Both the position numbers and the translations under genes were made by a program. The notes beneath the pieces are model-generated. The model was not told the origin of the DNA and made no database searches. It worked only from the letters and a program-made list of their open reading frames with translations. A stretch of 64,000 nucleotides of DNA, taken from positions 1-64,000 of the forward strand of contig NZ_CCDG010000060.1 of the NCBI RefSeq assembly GCF_000723885.1. Direction: 5' to 3'. This document shows, piece by piece, positions 41,756-54,060 of the stretch. The first letter of the stretch is position 1. Every line of letters begins with the position of its first letter. Origin of the DNA: Paenibacillus camerounensis (lineage in GTDB: Bacteria > Bacillota > Bacilli > Paenibacillales > Paenibacillaceae).

Positions 41756-42379
41756 ATGCCAAAAGTAACACTTTTTAATATCAGTGGTAACGAAGTTGGC
41801 GAAGTTGAACTGAGTGATTCAGTGTTCGGTATCGAACCGAACGTGCATGTCCTGCACGAAGCTGCACTTATGCAAAGAGCTTCCCTTCGTCGTGGTACAC
41901 ACAAAGTTAAAGGACGTTCTGAAGTTCGTGGCGGCGGACGTAAGCCTTGGAAACAAAAAGGTACAGGTCGCGCTCGTCAAGGCTCCATCCGTTCTCCACA
42001 ATGGAAAGGCGGCGGCGTAGTCTTCGGACCAACTCCACGCAGCTATTCCTGGAAACTGCCTAAGAAAGTTCGCCGTTTGGCCATCAAATCCGCGTTGTCC
42101 TCGAAAGTTATCGGGAACGACATTATCGTACTTGACAGCCTGACATTGAATGCTCCGAAGACGAAAGAATTCGCAGCCATTCTGAACAACCTGAAGGTAG
42201 ACAGCAAAGCGTTGATCGTAGCTCCAAGCTATGATGATAACGTAGCGCTCTCCGCTCGTAACATCCCTGGGGTGAAATTCGTAGCGGCTGACGGCATTAA
42301 TGTTCTTGACGTACTGACGTACGACAAACTGATCATCACTAAAGAAGCAGTTCTGAAGGTAGAGGAGGTGTTCGCGTAA
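41756..42379 (+). CDS. rplD: 50S ribosomal protein L4
   Basis: L4 (207 residues) has an extended loop lining the exit tunnel, seen as [20 protein letters not shown]. No insertion or deletion of the kind linked to macrolide resistance is evident. AAAGGAGG precedes the ATG. Its stop overlaps the rplW start by one base. Confidence 0.98.
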   Translation: MPKVTLFNISGNEVGEVELSDSVFGIEPNVHVLHEAALMQRASLRRGTHKVKGRSEVRGGGRKPWKQKGTGRARQGSIRSPQWKGGGVVFGPTPRSYSWKLPKKVRRLAIKSALSSKVIGNDIIVLDSLTLNAPKTKEFAAILNNLKVDSKALIVAPSYDDNVALSARNIPGVKFVAADGINVLDVLTYDKLIITKEAVLKVEEVFA

Positions 42380-42672
42380 TGAAAGATCCTCGTGATATTA
42401 TCAAACGTCCGGTGATTACGGAACGCACATCCGAATACATGAGCGAATTGAAATACGCTTTTGAAGTGGATATCCGTGCTAACAAGACCGAAATCAAAAA
42501 AGCTGTCGAGGCTATTTTTAAAGTAAAAGTCGTTAGTGTGAACACAATGCGCGTACCTGGTAAATTGAAGCGTTATGGCAAATACTCCGGATACACTCCA
42601 GAGTGGAAAAAAGCCATCGTGAAACTTAGCCCGGACAGCAAACCGCTTGAATTCTTTGAAGCGGTAGAATAA
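42379..42672 (+). CDS. rplW: 50S ribosomal protein L23
   Basis: L23 (97 residues) sits at the tunnel exit and docks trigger factor and SRP. It begins [20 protein letters not shown]. The ATG shares its A with the rplD stop (TAATG) and uses AGAGGAGGTG inside rplD, so translation is coupled. Confidence 0.97.
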   Translation: MKDPRDIIKRPVITERTSEYMSELKYAFEVDIRANKTEIKKAVEAIFKVKVVSVNTMRVPGKLKRYGKYSGYTPEWKKAIVKLSPDSKPLEFFEAVE

Positions 42673-42699
42673 TACTCTTGAAGTAAGGAGGAAACTACA

Positions 42700-43530
42700 G
42701 TGCCAATCAAAAAGTACAAACCGACCTCTCCGGCAAGACGCGCTATGTCCGTGTCTACGTTTGAAGAAATCACAACAAACCAGCCAGAGAAATCGTTGCT
42801 TGCACCGCTGAGCAAAAAAGCCGGCCGCAACAACCAAGGTAAAATTACGGTTCGTCACCATGGCGGCGGACACAAACGTAAATACCGTATTATCGATTTC
42901 AAACGGACTAAAGACGGCATACCAGGTAGCGTTGCTACAATCGAGTATGACCCGAACCGTACTTCCAACATTGCTTTGATCCACTATGCTGATGGAGAGA
43001 AACGTTACATTATCGCTCCAAAAGGCCTTAAAGTTGGGGATAAAGTAGAATCCGGCCCTGCAGCGGATATCAAAGTTGGTAACGCACTTCCACTGGCTAA
43101 CATTCCAGTCGGTACAGTTATCCACAACATTGAGTTGAAACCAGGCAAAGGCGGACAGCTGGTTCGTGCTGCTGGTACAGAAGCTCAATTGCTCGGTAAA
43201 GAAGAAAAATACGTATCCGTTCGTTTGAACTCCGGTGAAGTTCGCAGAATTCTGAGCGTTTGCCGTGCAACAATCGGATCCGTAGGTAACGAAGATCATG
43301 AATTGATCAAAATCGGTAAAGCCGGACGCAGTCGCTGGCTCGGCCAACGTCCTGAAGTTCGCGGGGTAGTAATGAACCCTAACGATCACCCACACGGTGG
43401 TGGTGAAGGCCGCGCTCCAATCGGACGGAAATCGCCTATGTCTCCATGGGGCAAACCAACCCTTGGCTACAAAACGCGTAAGAAAAACAAGGCATCTGAT
43501 AAATATATCGTTCGCCGCCGCACGAAATAA
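42700..43530 (+). CDS. rplB: 50S ribosomal protein L2
   Basis: L2 (276 residues) is needed for peptidyl transfer. The C-terminal [19 protein letters not shown] holds the essential histidine. The start is GTG at 42700, eight bases after AAGGAGG. rpsS follows after 75 bases. Confidence 0.98.
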   Translation: MPIKKYKPTSPARRAMSVSTFEEITTNQPEKSLLAPLSKKAGRNNQGKITVRHHGGGHKRKYRIIDFKRTKDGIPGSVATIEYDPNRTSNIALIHYADGEKRYIIAPKGLKVGDKVESGPAADIKVGNALPLANIPVGTVIHNIELKPGKGGQLVRAAGTEAQLLGKEEKYVSVRLNSGEVRRILSVCRATIGSVGNEDHELIKIGKAGRSRWLGQRPEVRGVVMNPNDHPHGGGEGRAPIGRKSPMSPWGKPTLGYKTRKKNKASDKYIVRRRTK

Positions 43531-43605
43531 GACGCTTCTGGCATTAAGACAAGCGCGAAGCGTCGATTCGCGGTTTGAAGAACCGGATGAAGGGAGGATT
43601 CATAC

Positions 43606-43884
43606 ATGGGTCGCAGTTTAAAAAAGGGGCCGTTTATCGATGGCTACCTGCTGAAAAAAGTTGAGGAACTGAACGCATCAGAGAAGAAAGTTGTAGTAAA
43701 AACCTGGTCCCGTCGCTCAACAATTTTCCCTCAGTTTATCGGACATACGTTTGGTGTATATGACGGCCGTAAGCACGTGCCAGTATACGTAACGGAAGAT
43801 ATGGTAGGTCACAAGTTGGGCGAGTTCGCGCCAACACGTACTTACAAAGGCCATGCGGGTGACGATAAGAAAACAAGAAGATAA
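43606..43884 (+). CDS. rpsS: 30S ribosomal protein S19
   Basis: S19 (92 residues) lies in the head near the A site. [19 protein letters not shown] and [19 protein letters not shown] are signatures. GGGAGG precedes the ATG by about eight bases. It is followed by rplV after 33 bases. Confidence 0.98.
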   Translation: MGRSLKKGPFIDGYLLKKVEELNASEKKVVVKTWSRRSTIFPQFIGHTFGVYDGRKHVPVYVTEDMVGHKLGEFAPTRTYKGHAGDDKKTRR

Positions 43885-43917
43885 TTACAGGTCTTCGTTC
43901 GAGAGGAGGGAAAATAA

Positions 43918-44250
43918 ATGGAAGCAAAAGCACATGCTAGATCGGTGCGGATTTCTGCTCGTAAAGCGAAACTGGTTGTTGACTTGATTCGCGGCAAGCA
44001 AGTGGGGGAAGCAATTGCAATTCTTCGCCACACTCCAAAATCCGCTTCTCCGGTAGTTGAAAAGCTGCTTAACTCGGCGATTGCCAATGCTGAGCACAAC
44101 TACTCCATGGACGTAAACAGTCTGTTCGTTAGCGAGATTTTCGTTAACCAGGGTCCTACTATGAAACGTTTCCGTCCGCGCGCCATGGGCCGTGCAAGCC
44201 GGATCAATAAACGTACCAGCCACATTACTTTGGTGGTATCTGAGAAATAA
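43918..44250 (+). CDS. rplV: 50S ribosomal protein L22
   Basis: L22 (110 residues) lines the exit tunnel with a beta hairpin ([19 protein letters not shown]). It shows no change of the macrolide-resistance type. GAGAGGAGGG lies before the ATG. Confidence 0.98.
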   Translation: MEAKAHARSVRISARKAKLVVDLIRGKQVGEAIAILRHTPKSASPVVEKLLNSAIANAEHNYSMDVNSLFVSEIFVNQGPTMKRFRPRAMGRASRINKRTSHITLVVSEK

Positions 44251-44263
44251 GGAGGGATAACAC

Positions 44264-44929
44264 GTGGGTCAAAAGGTAAATCCAGTCGGACTCCGAATCG
44301 GTGTCATTCGCGATTGGGAATCTAAATGGTATGCAGGCAAAGATTTCGGTACTCTTTTAATGGAAGACGTCAAAATCCGTGAATACCTTAAAGGAAAATT
44401 GAAAGATTCCTCTGTTTCCCGCATCGAGATCGAAAGAGCGGCAAGCCGAGTGAATGTTACAATTCACACTGCTAAACCGGGTATGGTAATTGGTAAAGGC
44501 GGAGCAGAAGTAGAAGTACTTCGCAACGCAGTTACAGCTATCGCCGGTGGCAAAAAGGTTCACATCAACATCAACGAAATTAAGCACCCTGAATTGGATG
44601 CTATTCTTGTAGCTGAAAGCATTGCACAACAGCTGGAGCGTCGTGTATCGTTCCGTCGTGCTCTGAAACAAGCAATTCAAAGAACTATGCGCTCCGGTGC
44701 AAAAGGAATCAAAACTCAGGTTGGCGGACGTCTTGGCGGCGCTGAGATTGCCCGTTCAGAAGGTTATAGCGAAGGAACAGTTCCACTTCATACGCTTCGT
44801 GCCGATATCGACTACGGAACGGCTGAAGCACATACTACTTACGGCCGTATCGGTGTGAAAGTATGGATCTACCGTGGAGAAGTTCTTCCCCCAGCTAAGA
44901 AACAAGCTGCTCAGGAAGGAGGCAACTAA
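44264..44929 (+). CDS. rpsC: 30S ribosomal protein S3
   Basis: S3 (221 residues) forms part of the mRNA entry site. The KH-domain loop is [14 protein letters not shown], and the C-terminal [12 protein letters not shown] is typical. The start is GTG at 44264 after AGGAGGG, 13 bases from rplV. rplP follows two bases after the stop. Confidence 0.98.
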   Translation: MGQKVNPVGLRIGVIRDWESKWYAGKDFGTLLMEDVKIREYLKGKLKDSSVSRIEIERAASRVNVTIHTAKPGMVIGKGGAEVEVLRNAVTAIAGGKKVHININEIKHPELDAILVAESIAQQLERRVSFRRALKQAIQRTMRSGAKGIKTQVGGRLGGAEIARSEGYSEGTVPLHTLRADIDYGTAEAHTTYGRIGVKVWIYRGEVLPPAKKQAAQEGGN

Positions 44930-44931
44930 TC

Positions 44932-45366
44932 ATGTTGGTACCAAAACGCGTTAAACACCGCAAGCAACAACGCGGTCACATGAAGGGTATGGCTAAGGGC
45001 GGTACAGAACTTAACTTCGGCGAATTCGGCCTGCAAGCTCTGGAACCATCTTGGATCACTAACCGTCAGATCGAAGCTGCCCGTATTGCAATGACACGTT
45101 ACATCAAACGTGGTGGTCAGGTCTGGATTAAGATTTTCCCGGATAAGCCAATTACTCAGAAGCCTCTTGAGGTTCGTATGGGTAGTGGTAAAGGTAACGT
45201 TGAGAAATGGGTAGCAGTAGTTAAACCGGGTAAGATTATGTTCGAACTCGGAGGCGTGTCGGAAGAAATCGCTCGTGAAGCGATGCGTCTTGCCGCTCAC
45301 AAGCTGCCTGTAAAGACTAAGTTTGTGAAACGTGAAGAAGTGGGTGGTGAAGCAAATGAAAGCTAA
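44932..45366 (+). CDS. rplP: 50S ribosomal protein L16
   Basis: L16 (144 residues) lies near the tRNA sites. [19 protein letters not shown] opens the protein and [18 protein letters not shown] is the signature loop. Its ribosome site AGGAGG lies within the end of rpsC. It overlaps rpmC by 11 bases. Confidence 0.98.
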   Translation: MLVPKRVKHRKQQRGHMKGMAKGGTELNFGEFGLQALEPSWITNRQIEAARIAMTRYIKRGGQVWIKIFPDKPITQKPLEVRMGSGKGNVEKWVAVVKPGKIMFELGGVSEEIAREAMRLAAHKLPVKTKFVKREEVGGEANES

Positions 45367-45553
45367 TGAACTTCGCAACTTAACCACTGCCGAGATTGAA
45401 CAAAAGATCGCTGGTTTCAAAGAAGAACTTTTCAATCTCCGTTTCCAATTGGCTACCGGTCAGCTGGATAACCCTACTCGGATTCGTGATGTGCGCAAGG
45501 AAATAGCTCGTGCTAAAACCGTTATCCATCAAAGAGTACTTGGGATTAGTTAA
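45356..45553 (+). CDS. rpmC: 50S ribosomal protein L29
   Basis: L29 (65 residues) is a helical hairpin near the exit tunnel. ATG at 45356 gives [17 protein letters not shown]. The start lies inside rplP with GGTGGTG as ribosome site, so the two are translationally coupled. Confidence 0.96.
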   Translation: MKANELRNLTTAEIEQKIAGFKEELFNLRFQLATGQLDNPTRIRDVRKEIARAKTVIHQRVLGIS

Positions 45554-45597
45554 GTGAGGGCGGATCACCAGATCCGTAATCAGGAAGGAGGCTAACT

Positions 45598-45864
45598 ATG
45601 AGCGAAGAACGTAACGCACGTAAAGTGCTGATCGGTAAAGTAGTCAGCGACAAAATGGATAAAACCATTGTAATTGCTGTTGAAACCTATAAAAAGCACA
45701 ACCTGTACCACAAACGCATCAAGTCCACGAAGAAATTCAAGGCACATGATGAAGGTAACGTTGCGAAAATTGGTGATGTTGTGAAAGTCATGGAAACTCG
45801 TCCATTGTCTAAGGACAAACGTTGGAGACTTGTTGAAGTGGTAGAAGCAGCGGTTATCATCTAA
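45598..45864 (+). CDS. rpsQ: 30S ribosomal protein S17
   Basis: S17 (88 residues) is an OB-fold assembly protein. [19 protein letters not shown] and [19 protein letters not shown] are signatures. AAGGAGG lies eight bases before the ATG. Confidence 0.97.
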   Translation: MSEERNARKVLIGKVVSDKMDKTIVIAVETYKKHNLYHKRIKSTKKFKAHDEGNVAKIGDVVKVMETRPLSKDKRWRLVEVVEAAVII

Positions 45865-45902
45865 GATAATCAGACAGTTTTTCCGGAAGGAGGAAATTAA
45901 TA

Positions 45903-46271
45903 ATGATTCAACCATTTACACGTTTGCATGTGGCTGACAACTCTGGTGCGAAGGAACTGATGTGTATCCGCGTACTGGGTGGTACTGGACGCCGTACAGC
46001 AGCAATCGGTGATCTGATTGTTTGTTCCGTTAAACAAGCAACACCAGGCGGCGTTGTCAAAAAGGGTGATGTTGTTAAAGCGGTAGTCGTTCGTACTAAA
46101 CGTTCTGTACGCCGTAAAGACGGTTCTTACATTTCTTTTGACGAAAACGCAGCTGTTGTTGTTAAAGACGACAGAAGCCCACGCGGAACACGTATCTTCG
46201 GACCAGTTGCTCGCGAACTTCGCGATAAGGACTACATGAAGATCGTTTCCTTGGCACCGGAAGTAATCTAA
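45903..46271 (+). CDS. rplN: 50S ribosomal protein L14
   Basis: L14 (122 residues) forms a bridge between subunits. It begins [19 protein letters not shown], as in Bacillus, and ends with [29 protein letters not shown] precedes the ATG. Confidence 0.98.
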   Translation: MIQPFTRLHVADNSGAKELMCIRVLGGTGRRTAAIGDLIVCSVKQATPGGVVKKGDVVKAVVVRTKRSVRRKDGSYISFDENAAVVVKDDRSPRGTRIFGPVARELRDKDYMKIVSLAPEVI

Positions 46272-46329
46272 TAAGTTACCCTACAGTAACGTGAAGTACT
46301 GAAAAGGTTAGTCATAGGAGGTGTAATCA

Positions 46330-46683
46330 ATGCCTAGAGTGAAAAAAGTTCTGGAATCCCATAACAATAAACTGCACGTGAAAAAAGATGATGTGGTGCT
46401 TGTGATCAGCGGGAAAGACAAAGGTAAAAAAGGCCGTGTCATCGCTGCTTATCCTCGCGAAAACCGCGTTCTGGTAGAAGGCGTAAACATGGTGAAAAAA
46501 CACCAGAAGCCTAACCAGCTGAATCCGCAAGGCGGAATCATCGAGCAGGAAGCTTCGATCCATGTGTCCAACGTAATGCACATCGATCCGAAGAGCGGTA
46601 AAGTAACACGTATCGGTTACAAAGTGCTCGATAACGGTAAGAAGGTTCGGGTAGCTAAGAGATCCGGAGAGATTATCGACTAA
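46330..46683 (+). CDS. rplX: 50S ribosomal protein L24
   Basis: L24 (117 residues) starts assembly of the large subunit. The KOW motif [18 protein letters not shown] lies near residues 21-38. AGGAGGTG sits upstream of the ATG. rplE follows after 29 bases. Confidence 0.98.
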   Translation: MPRVKKVLESHNNKLHVKKDDVVLVISGKDKGKKGRVIAAYPRENRVLVEGVNMVKKHQKPNQLNPQGGIIEQEASIHVSNVMHIDPKSGKVTRIGYKVLDNGKKVRVAKRSGEIID

Positions 46684-46712
46684 TTAGTCCTAAAGAAAGG
46701 AGGTAAATCTTC

Positions 46713-47255
46713 ATGGCAGCAAGAATGAAAGAACGTTATTTGAATGAAATTACACCTGCTCTAATGCAGAAGTTCAACTATACAACTGTTATGCAAGTAC
46801 CTAAGATCGAGAAGGTTGTCATCAACATGGGTGTGGGTGACGCTGTTCAGAACTCCAAAGTACTGGATGCTGCAGTTAACGACATGCAATTGATCTCTGG
46901 TCAAAAGCCAGTCATCACTAAAGCAAAGAAATCCATCGCCGGTTTCAAACTGCGCGAAAACATGCCGATCGGGGTTAAAGTTACACTGCGCGGCGAGCGC
47001 ATGTACTACTTCCTGGACAAATTGTTCAACGTAACGCTTCCACGCGTACGTGACTTCCGCGGTGTATCCACCAAAGCCTTCGACGGCCGTGGTAACTACA
47101 CGCTTGGTCTTAAAGAACAACTGATCTTCCCGGAAATCGAGTATGACAAAGTGGATAAGGTGCGCGGTATGGACATCGTTATCGTAACTACTGCAAAGAC
47201 GGATGAGGAATCCCGTGAGCTGCTGAATCAGCTGGGAATGCCTTTCGCTAAGTAA
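46713..47255 (+). CDS. rplE: 50S ribosomal protein L5
   Basis: L5 (180 residues) binds 5S r[22 protein letters not shown] and the late [18 protein letters not shown] are signatures. AAAGGAGGT lies before the ATG. It precedes the zinc form of S14. Confidence 0.98.
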   Translation: MAARMKERYLNEITPALMQKFNYTTVMQVPKIEKVVINMGVGDAVQNSKVLDAAVNDMQLISGQKPVITKAKKSIAGFKLRENMPIGVKVTLRGERMYYFLDKLFNVTLPRVRDFRGVSTKAFDGRGNYTLGLKEQLIFPEIEYDKVDKVRGMDIVIVTTAKTDEESRELLNQLGMPFAK

Positions 47256-47301
47256 CAAATATCCATTTTCTCCGAAACTGTTTAGGAGGTGTCAGGCTAA
47301 A

Positions 47302-47487
47302 GTGGCAAAAACTTCGATGAAAGTCAAACAACAACGCGAACCTAAGTTCAAAGTGCGTGCATATACACGTTGTGAGCGTTGCGGTCGTCCACATTCGGTA
47401 CTGCAAAAGTTCAAAATTTGCAGAATTTGTTTCCGTGAGTTAGCTTATAAAGGCCAGATCCCTGGCGTGAAAAAAGCAAGTTGGTAA
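47302..47487 (+). CDS. rpsN: 30S ribosomal protein S14, zinc-binding form
   Basis: The 61-residue protein is the type Z S14, with zinc ligands C24, C27, C40 and C43 (CERC and CRIC). The start is GTG at 47302 after AGGAGGTG. A zinc-free paralogue is common elsewhere in such genomes but is not in this window. Confidence 0.97.
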   Translation: MAKTSMKVKQQREPKFKVRAYTRCERCGRPHSVLQKFKICRICFRELAYKGQIPGVKKASW

Positions 47488-47519
47488 GAAGTTTATAACA
47501 GGGAAGGAGGTTTACACAC

Positions 47520-47918
47520 ATGACTATGTCTGATCCTATTGCAGATATGCTTACTCGTATTCGTAACGCTAACATTGTGCGTCACGAGACAGTAGAAATG
47601 CCTGCTTCTACTATGAAAAAACAAATCGCGGACATCCTGAAGCGTGAAGGCTTCATCCGTGATGCGGAATTCGTTGAAGATAGCAAACAAGGGATTATCC
47701 GTATCTTCTTGAAATACGGCCCTAGCCAGGAGCGCGTTATCACTGGTCTGAAGAGAATCAGTAAGCCAGGTCTTCGTGTTTACACGAAGAGCAACGAAGT
47801 GCCTCGTGTACTTGGTGGCCTGGGAATCGCGATTATCTCCACTTCTAAGGGAGTTATGACCGACAAAGAAGCTCGTCAATCCAAATCCGGCGGAGAAGTT
47901 GTCTGCTACGTATGGTAA
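47520..47918 (+). CDS. rpsH: 30S ribosomal protein S8
   Basis: S8 (132 residues) binds the central domain of 16S r[21 protein letters not shown] opens the protein; the first ATG at 47520 matches the Bacillus MVMTDP start, with 47526 as alternative. It ends [16 protein letters not shown] lies upstream. Confidence 0.98.
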   Translation: MTMSDPIADMLTRIRNANIVRHETVEMPASTMKKQIADILKREGFIRDAEFVEDSKQGIIRIFLKYGPSQERVITGLKRISKPGLRVYTKSNEVPRVLGGLGIAIISTSKGVMTDKEARQSKSGGEVVCYVW

Positions 47919-47948
47919 TAAACGTCACAAGATAAGGAGGTGCAACAC

Positions 47949-48491
47949 ATGTCTCGTATTGGTCGCAAACCAATCGCAGTACCTAGCGGTGTAGATGTCA
48001 CTTTAGACAACGCCGTTATTACAGTAAAAGGTCCTAAAGGCACTTTGACTCGTGAACTTCATAAAGACATGAAGGTTACAGTTGAAAATAACGAAATTAC
48101 CGTTGTTCGCCCGTCGGACAACAAATTGCATCGTTCACTTCACGGCACAACCCGCTCCGTTGTCAACAACATGGTGAGCGGTGTGACTGAAGGTTTCTCG
48201 AAATCTCTGGAGCTGGTTGGGGTCGGATATCGTGCAAGCAAATCCGGAGATAAAATCGTTCTGAACGTTGGTTACTCCCACCCGGTTGAAATTACACCGG
48301 AAGCTGGTATCGAGTTCGAAGTTCCTGCGAACACGAAAATCATCGTTAGAGGTATCGATAAAGAACGCGTTGGTGCTTATGCTGCTAAGATCCGTTCCGT
48401 ACGTGAACCAGAACCGTATAAAGGTAAAGGTATTAAGTACGAAGGCGAACGTATTATCCGTAAGGAAGGTAAAGCCGGTAAGAAGAAATAA
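47949..48491 (+). CDS. rplF: 50S ribosomal protein L6
   Basis: L6 (180 residues) has two related folds and binds near the factor site. [15 protein letters not shown] opens it, and [13 protein letters not shown] is the C-terminal signature. ATG at 47949 is eight bases after AAGGAGGTG; the GTG at 47940 is part of that site. Confidence 0.98.
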   Translation: MSRIGRKPIAVPSGVDVTLDNAVITVKGPKGTLTRELHKDMKVTVENNEITVVRPSDNKLHRSLHGTTRSVVNNMVSGVTEGFSKSLELVGVGYRASKSGDKIVLNVGYSHPVEITPEAGIEFEVPANTKIIVRGIDKERVGAYAAKIRSVREPEPYKGKGIKYEGERIIRKEGKAGKKK

Positions 48492-48567
48492 TCGGCTTAC
48501 TCTTCTTCATAAGATACCCCGTGCATCGTAAAGTGAAGCTGCTATGCAGCAAACTGAAGGGAGTGAA

Positions 48568-48945
48568 ATGGAAGTCATGATTACAAAAGAGGACAAAAAC
48601 AAGGCTCGTCTCAAAAGACACCTGCGGGTACGTAAAAAGATCCAAGGAACTGTTGAGCGTCCACGTTTGAACGTGTTCCGTTCTTCGAAACACATCTATG
48701 CTCAATTGATCGATGACGTGACAGGCGTTACAATCGTATCTGCCTCCACTCAAGATAAAGAACTGAGCGCAACAATCGGCAATGGCGGCAGCGTTGAAGC
48801 TGCAAGCAAAGTGGGCAAACTGGTCGCTGAGCGTGCTAAAGCAAAGGGTTATGCAGTGGTTGTATTTGACCGCGGCGGATACTTGTACCATGGACGGATT
48901 CAGGCTTTGGCTGATGCAGCTCGCGAAGCTGGTCTTGAATTCTAG
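48568..48945 (+). CDS. rplR: 50S ribosomal protein L18
   Basis: L18 binds 5S rRNA with L5. [20 protein letters not shown] and [19 protein letters not shown] are signatures. Two starts are possible: ATG at 48568 close to AAGGGAG (125 residues), or ATG at 48577, which matches the Bacillus N terminus MITK (122 residues). The choice is not certain. Confidence 0.95.
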   Translation: MEVMITKEDKNKARLKRHLRVRKKIQGTVERPRLNVFRSSKHIYAQLIDDVTGVTIVSASTQDKELSATIGNGGSVEAASKVGKLVAERAKAKGYAVVVFDRGGYLYHGRIQALADAAREAGLEF

Positions 48946-48971
48946 AATATTTCTAAAAGGAGGTTAACGAC

Positions 48972-49469
48972 TTGCGTGTAGATCCGAACAGTTTAGAGCT
49001 GACAGAAAGAGTTGTACACATTAACCGTGTAGCAAAAGTTGTAAAAGGCGGACGCCGTTTCAGCTTTAGTGCACTTGTTGTTGTGGGCGACGGCAACGGC
49101 TATGTCGGTGCGGGTATCGGTAAAGCCGGTGAAGTTCCGGATGCCATCCGTAAAGGCATTGAAGACGCTAAGAAAAACCTGATTCACATTCCAATCGTAG
49201 GAACTTCGATTCCTCACCTCGTTACTGGACATTTCGGCGCAGGACGCGTGCTGCTGAAACCAGCTTCCGAAGGTACTGGCGTTATCGCCGGCGGTCCTGT
49301 TCGTGCAGTATTGGAATTGGCAGGCGTTGGCGACATTTTGACAAAATCTCTGGGTTCTTCGAATTCCATGAACATGGTCAATGCAACTTTAGAGGGTCTT
49401 TCCCGTCTGAAGCGCATTGAAGAAGTCGCGAAACTTCGCGGCAAATCTGTCGAAGAATTACGCGGTTAA
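48972..49469 (+). CDS. rpsE: 30S ribosomal protein S5
   Basis: S5 (165 residues) affects fidelity and is the spectinomycin target. The loop [19 protein letters not shown] is of the sensitive type. The start is TTG at 48972 after AAAGGAGG. rpmD follows 14 bases later. Confidence 0.97.
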   Translation: MRVDPNSLELTERVVHINRVAKVVKGGRRFSFSALVVVGDGNGYVGAGIGKAGEVPDAIRKGIEDAKKNLIHIPIVGTSIPHLVTGHFGAGRVLLKPASEGTGVIAGGPVRAVLELAGVGDILTKSLGSSNSMNMVNATLEGLSRLKRIEEVAKLRGKSVEELRG

Positions 49470-49483
49470 GGAGGGGAACGTCA

Positions 49484-49669
49484 ATGGCTAAATTGCAAAT
49501 TACCCTCGTTCGCAGTGTAATCGGTCGTCCACAGACACAACGTGTTACTGTTAAGACGCTCGGCCTGGGCAAAACCAACTCGACCGTGGTTCACAATGAC
49601 ACTCCTGCAATTCGCGGGATGATCAACAAAGTGGGCCACTTGCTGTCCGTAACAGAAATTGAAGGCTAA
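49484..49669 (+). CDS. rpmD: 50S ribosomal protein L30
   Basis: L30 (61 residues) begins [20 protein letters not shown] and includes [21 protein letters not shown]-type family sequence. AAGGAGGGG lies before the ATG. It is the short bacterial form. Confidence 0.97.
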   Translation: MAKLQITLVRSVIGRPQTQRVTVKTLGLGKTNSTVVHNDTPAIRGMINKVGHLLSVTEIEG

Positions 49670-49709
49670 ATGCCTCGCATAAATTAACAAACATAAGGAG
49701 GTGCAAACG

Positions 49710-50150
49710 ATGAAGTTACATGAACTTGCTCCAGCTCCTGGATCCCGTAAAGAACGCAACCGCGTTGGTCGCGGACCAAGTAGCGGTAACGGTAAAACGT
49801 CCGGACGCGGTCATAAAGGTCAGAACTCCCGTTCCGGCGGTGGTGTTCGTCCTGGCTTCGAGGGTGGTCAAAACCCGCTCTATCGTCGTCTGCCTAAACG
49901 TGGTTTCATCAATCCTACCCGTAAAGAGTATGCGATTGTGAACCTGGAAGATCTGAACAGCTTTGCTGAAGGAACTGAAGTGACTCCACAGTTGCTGATT
50001 GAAACTGGTGTTGTCAAGAATTCCAAGAGCGGCATCAAGATCCTCGGCAATGGCGAACTGGCCGTTAAATTGACTGTACAAGCAAATAAGTTCTCTCAAT
50101 CTGCGGTAGAGAAAATCGAGGCTGCCGGCGGTAAAACCGAGGTGATCTAA
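49710..50150 (+). CDS. rplO: 50S ribosomal protein L15
   Basis: L15 (146 residues) has the glycine-rich N-terminal tail [22 protein letters not shown] at 49710 lies nine bases after AAGGAGGTG; GTG at 49701 is inside the ribosome site. The stop overlaps secY by one base (TAATG). Confidence 0.97.
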   Translation: MKLHELAPAPGSRKERNRVGRGPSSGNGKTSGRGHKGQNSRSGGGVRPGFEGGQNPLYRRLPKRGFINPTRKEYAIVNLEDLNSFAEGTEVTPQLLIETGVVKNSKSGIKILGNGELAVKLTVQANKFSQSAVEKIEAAGGKTEVI

Positions 50151-51448
50151 TGTTCAAGACGCTTAAGAATATATGGCATGTTGAAGATTTGCGCAAAAAG
50201 ATCCTGTTTACCCTGTTCGTTCTGATCATCTACCGCATCGGTTCGTTTGTACCGGTTCCCGGTGTGAACAAAGAAGTACTGGAGACAGCAAATCAGGGCG
50301 GCGAAGCCTTGATGGGTCTTTTGAACACCTTCTCGGGCGGAGCGCTCAAAAACTTCTCGATTTTTGCGATTAGTATTTACCCGTACATTACAGCATCCAT
50401 CATCGTGCAATTGCTCTCGATGGATGTTGTTCCCAAGTTTGCCGAATGGGCTAAGCAAGGGGAGCACGGGAAAAAACAACTGGCACAAATCACCCGGTAC
50501 GGTACAGTTGTACTCGGTCTGATTCAAGCGTTTGCGACCTCCATCGGGTTTAACCGGATTTACGGCACTGAGATGATTCCAAATGCAACCTTTGCTGATT
50601 ACCTGCTGATTGCGATCATACTGACTGCAGGTACATCGTTCCTGATGTGGCTTGGTGAGCAGATCACTGAAAAGGGAATAGGAAACGGGATTTCGATCCT
50701 GATTTTTGCGGGGATCGTCGCCGCCATTCCGGGATATATCACGACTACGGCGCAATCAAGCTTTATTCAGCCGGATCAGATGTTCCTGAATATTCTTAAA
50801 GTCGTTATCGTACTGATTGTGCTTGTGGCAATTGTTGTCGGAGTTATCTTCGTACAGCAAGGGATTCGTAAGATTCCTGTGCAATACGCCAAACGAGTAG
50901 TCGGTAACAAAATGTACGGTGGACAGAATACACATATTCCGCTTAAAATCAATGCGGCAGGTGTTATTCCGGTAATCTTCGCTGTATCATTGCTTCAATT
51001 CCCAATTGTAATTTCAAGCTTCTGGTCAACCCATGAATGGGCTAAATGGATCACCAACAACCTTGCTCATGATAAGCCGCTCGGTATGGTCCTTTATGTG
51101 ATCATGATCATCGGATTTACGTTCTTCTACACGTTTGTTCAGATGAATCCGCAGCAAATGGCTGACAACATGAAAAAGAATGGTGGATACATTCCGGGTA
51201 TTCGTCCAGGTAAAGCAACTGAGAAATATCTGACTAGAGTAATGTCGCGTCTGACTATGTCCGGTGCGTTGTTCCTGGCAGTGATCTCTGTAATGCCGGT
51301 ACTCTTTGGTTCACTATCCGGGTTGCCACGTGAAGTACAGATTGGCGGTACCGCACTGCTGATCGTGGTCGGTGTAGCACTGGATACGATGAAACAGATC
51401 GAGAGCCAATTGATCAAACGCCATTACAAAGGCTTCATCAACAAATAG
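50150..51448 (+). CDS. secY: SecY, protein translocase channel
   Basis: SecY forms the protein-conducting channel. The 432 residues contain ten hydrophobic spans. LGEQITEKGIGNGISILIF and the cytosolic loop VQYAKRVVGNKMYGGQ are signatures. GAGGTG lies inside rplO before the ATG, so translation is coupled. adk and map follow in the usual order. Confidence 0.98.
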   Translation: MFKTLKNIWHVEDLRKKILFTLFVLIIYRIGSFVPVPGVNKEVLETANQGGEALMGLLNTFSGGALKNFSIFAISIYPYITASIIVQLLSMDVVPKFAEWAKQGEHGKKQLAQITRYGTVVLGLIQAFATSIGFNRIYGTEMIPNATFADYLLIAIILTAGTSFLMWLGEQITEKGIGNGISILIFAGIVAAIPGYITTTAQSSFIQPDQMFLNILKVVIVLIVLVAIVVGVIFVQQGIRKIPVQYAKRVVGNKMYGGQNTHIPLKINAAGVIPVIFAVSLLQFPIVISSFWSTHEWAKWITNNLAHDKPLGMVLYVIMIIGFTFFYTFVQMNPQQMADNMKKNGGYIPGIRPGKATEKYLTRVMSRLTMSGALFLAVISVMPVLFGSLSGLPREVQIGGTALLIVVGVALDTMKQIESQLIKRHYKGFINK

Positions 51449-51451
51449 GCG

Positions 51452-52191
<740 letters not shown>

Positions 52192-52195
52192 TGTA

Positions 52196-52948
52196 ATGAT
52201 CATTTGTAAATCCGAACAGGAACTTGCCTATATGAGGGAAGCTGGTCGAATTGTTGCCGAGAGTCACCGGCTGATTGCTGAGGCCATCCAGCCTGGGATC
52301 ACCACCGGAGAACTCGACAGAATCGCCGATCAATACATTCGCAGTCAAGGTGCAGTGCCATCTTTCAAAGGTTACAACGGTTTTCCTGCCAGCATTTGCG
52401 CTTCAGTCAACGAACAATTGGTGCATGGGTTTCCGGGCAAACGCAAACTGATCGAAGGCGACATTGTTACGCTGGATATTGGTGCTGAGTACCGCGGTTA
52501 TCACGGTGATTCCGCTTGGACCTACGGAGTAGGCAGCATTTCTGATGAGGCCCAGCGTCTGCTGGATGTCACAGAAGGCTCCTTGTACGCAGGACTGGCG
52601 TTAGTTAAGCCGGATGTGCGCTTGTTTACAATTTCCCATGCGATCCAGCAGTACATCGAGGACGCCGGATTCTCCGTCGTGCGCGAGTATGTTGGCCATG
52701 GCATCGGGGCAAAACTGCATGAAGAACCGCAAATTCCGAACTATGGCATAGCGGACCGCGGGCCACGTCTGAAGCCGGGTATGGTACTCGCGATTGAGCC
52801 GATGGTAAACGCAGGGGACAGATATGTCAGAACTCTGGAAGATAACTGGACGGTCGTTACGGTAGACGGTTCACTCTGTGCCCACTTTGAGCATACAGTA
52901 GCAGTTACACCGGACGGCATGGAAATTTTCACAAAACTGAATGCGTAG
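52196..52948 (+). CDS. map: Methionine aminopeptidase, type I
   Basis: Map removes the N-terminal methionine. The 250 residues carry the pita-bread fold motifs with the metal ligands in [34 protein letters not shown] and [11 protein letters not shown] at 52196 lies four bases after the adk stop, with GGGG eight bases upstream. The KOW protein follows. Confidence 0.98.
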   Translation: MIICKSEQELAYMREAGRIVAESHRLIAEAIQPGITTGELDRIADQYIRSQGAVPSFKGYNGFPASICASVNEQLVHGFPGKRKLIEGDIVTLDIGAEYRGYHGDSAWTYGVGSISDEAQRLLDVTEGSLYAGLALVKPDVRLFTISHAIQQYIEDAGFSVVREYVGHGIGAKLHEEPQIPNYGIADRGPRLKPGMVLAIEPMVNAGDRYVRTLEDNWTVVTVDGSLCAHFEHTVAVTPDGMEIFTKLNA

Positions 52949-52959
52949 GTGATCTTCAC

Positions 52960-53268
52960 GTGAATACCGGGAGCAGCCCGCAGGTTGGTCAGATCGTGAG
53001 AATTCTCAAAGGCAAGGATGCCGGAGAGGCTGCCGTTGTTATCGCAGTTGTTGACAGCAGGTTTGTATTCATTGCTGACGGAGACAAACGAAAGTTTGAC
53101 GGGCCGAAGAAGAAGAATATTCATCATCTGGAGCTCATACCCTTCATAAGCATTGAGGTTGTGAACAGTTTGGAAGAAACCGGCCGGGTAACCAATGGAA
53201 AACTGCGGTTCGCAGTGATGAAATATGGCGATCCAGCTGGAAAAAGTGCTTATGAGAAAGGAGACTAA
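52960..53268 (+). CDS. KOW-domain RNA-binding protein (L14e-like)
   Basis: The 102-residue protein starts at GTG 52960 and has a KOW motif near the N terminus ([19 protein letters not shown]). Similar small proteins occur between map and infA in Bacillota. It may bind rRNA or associate with the ribosome, but the role is not known. It runs close to infA, with only two bases between them. Confidence 0.9.
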   Translation: MNTGSSPQVGQIVRILKGKDAGEAAVVIAVVDSRFVFIADGDKRKFDGPKKKNIHHLELIPFISIEVVNSLEETGRVTNGKLRFAVMKYGDPAGKSAYEKGD

Positions 53269-53270
53269 CT

Positions 53271-53653
<383 letters not shown>

Positions 53654-53672
53654 GAAGGGGGTGTAGCGTAAA

Positions 53673-54041
53673 ATGGCTCGTATAGCTGGTGTGGATTTGC
53701 CACGTGACAAACGCGTTGAGATCGCCTTGACTTATATTTTCGGAATCGGTAAAACGACTTCCCAGAAAATTCTTAATGAAACAGGCATTAACGTTAACAC
53801 ACGTGTCCGTGATTTGACGGAAGATGAAGTCAGCAAACTGCGTGAAACGATCGACAAATCGGTCAAGGTTGAAGGTGACCTGCGTCGTGAAATTTCCTTG
53901 AATATTAAGCGTCTTACTGAGATCGGGTGTTACCGCGGTGTTCGTCACCGTCGTGGATTGCCTGTTCGCGGTCAACGCACTAAAACCAATGCTCGTACCC
54001 GTAAAGGCCCGCGCCGTACGGTAGCAAACAAAAAGAAATAA
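53673..54041 (+). CDS. rpsM: 30S ribosomal protein S13
   Basis: S13 (122 residues) contacts the P-site t[22 protein letters not shown] opens it and the basic tail [17 protein letters not shown] ends it. AAGGGGGTG precedes the ATG. Confidence 0.98.
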   Translation: MARIAGVDLPRDKRVEIALTYIFGIGKTTSQKILNETGINVNTRVRDLTEDEVSKLRETIDKSVKVEGDLRREISLNIKRLTEIGCYRGVRHRRGLPVRGQRTKTNARTRKGPRRTVANKKK

Positions 54042-54060
54042 GAAGAGGTGATAAGAGACA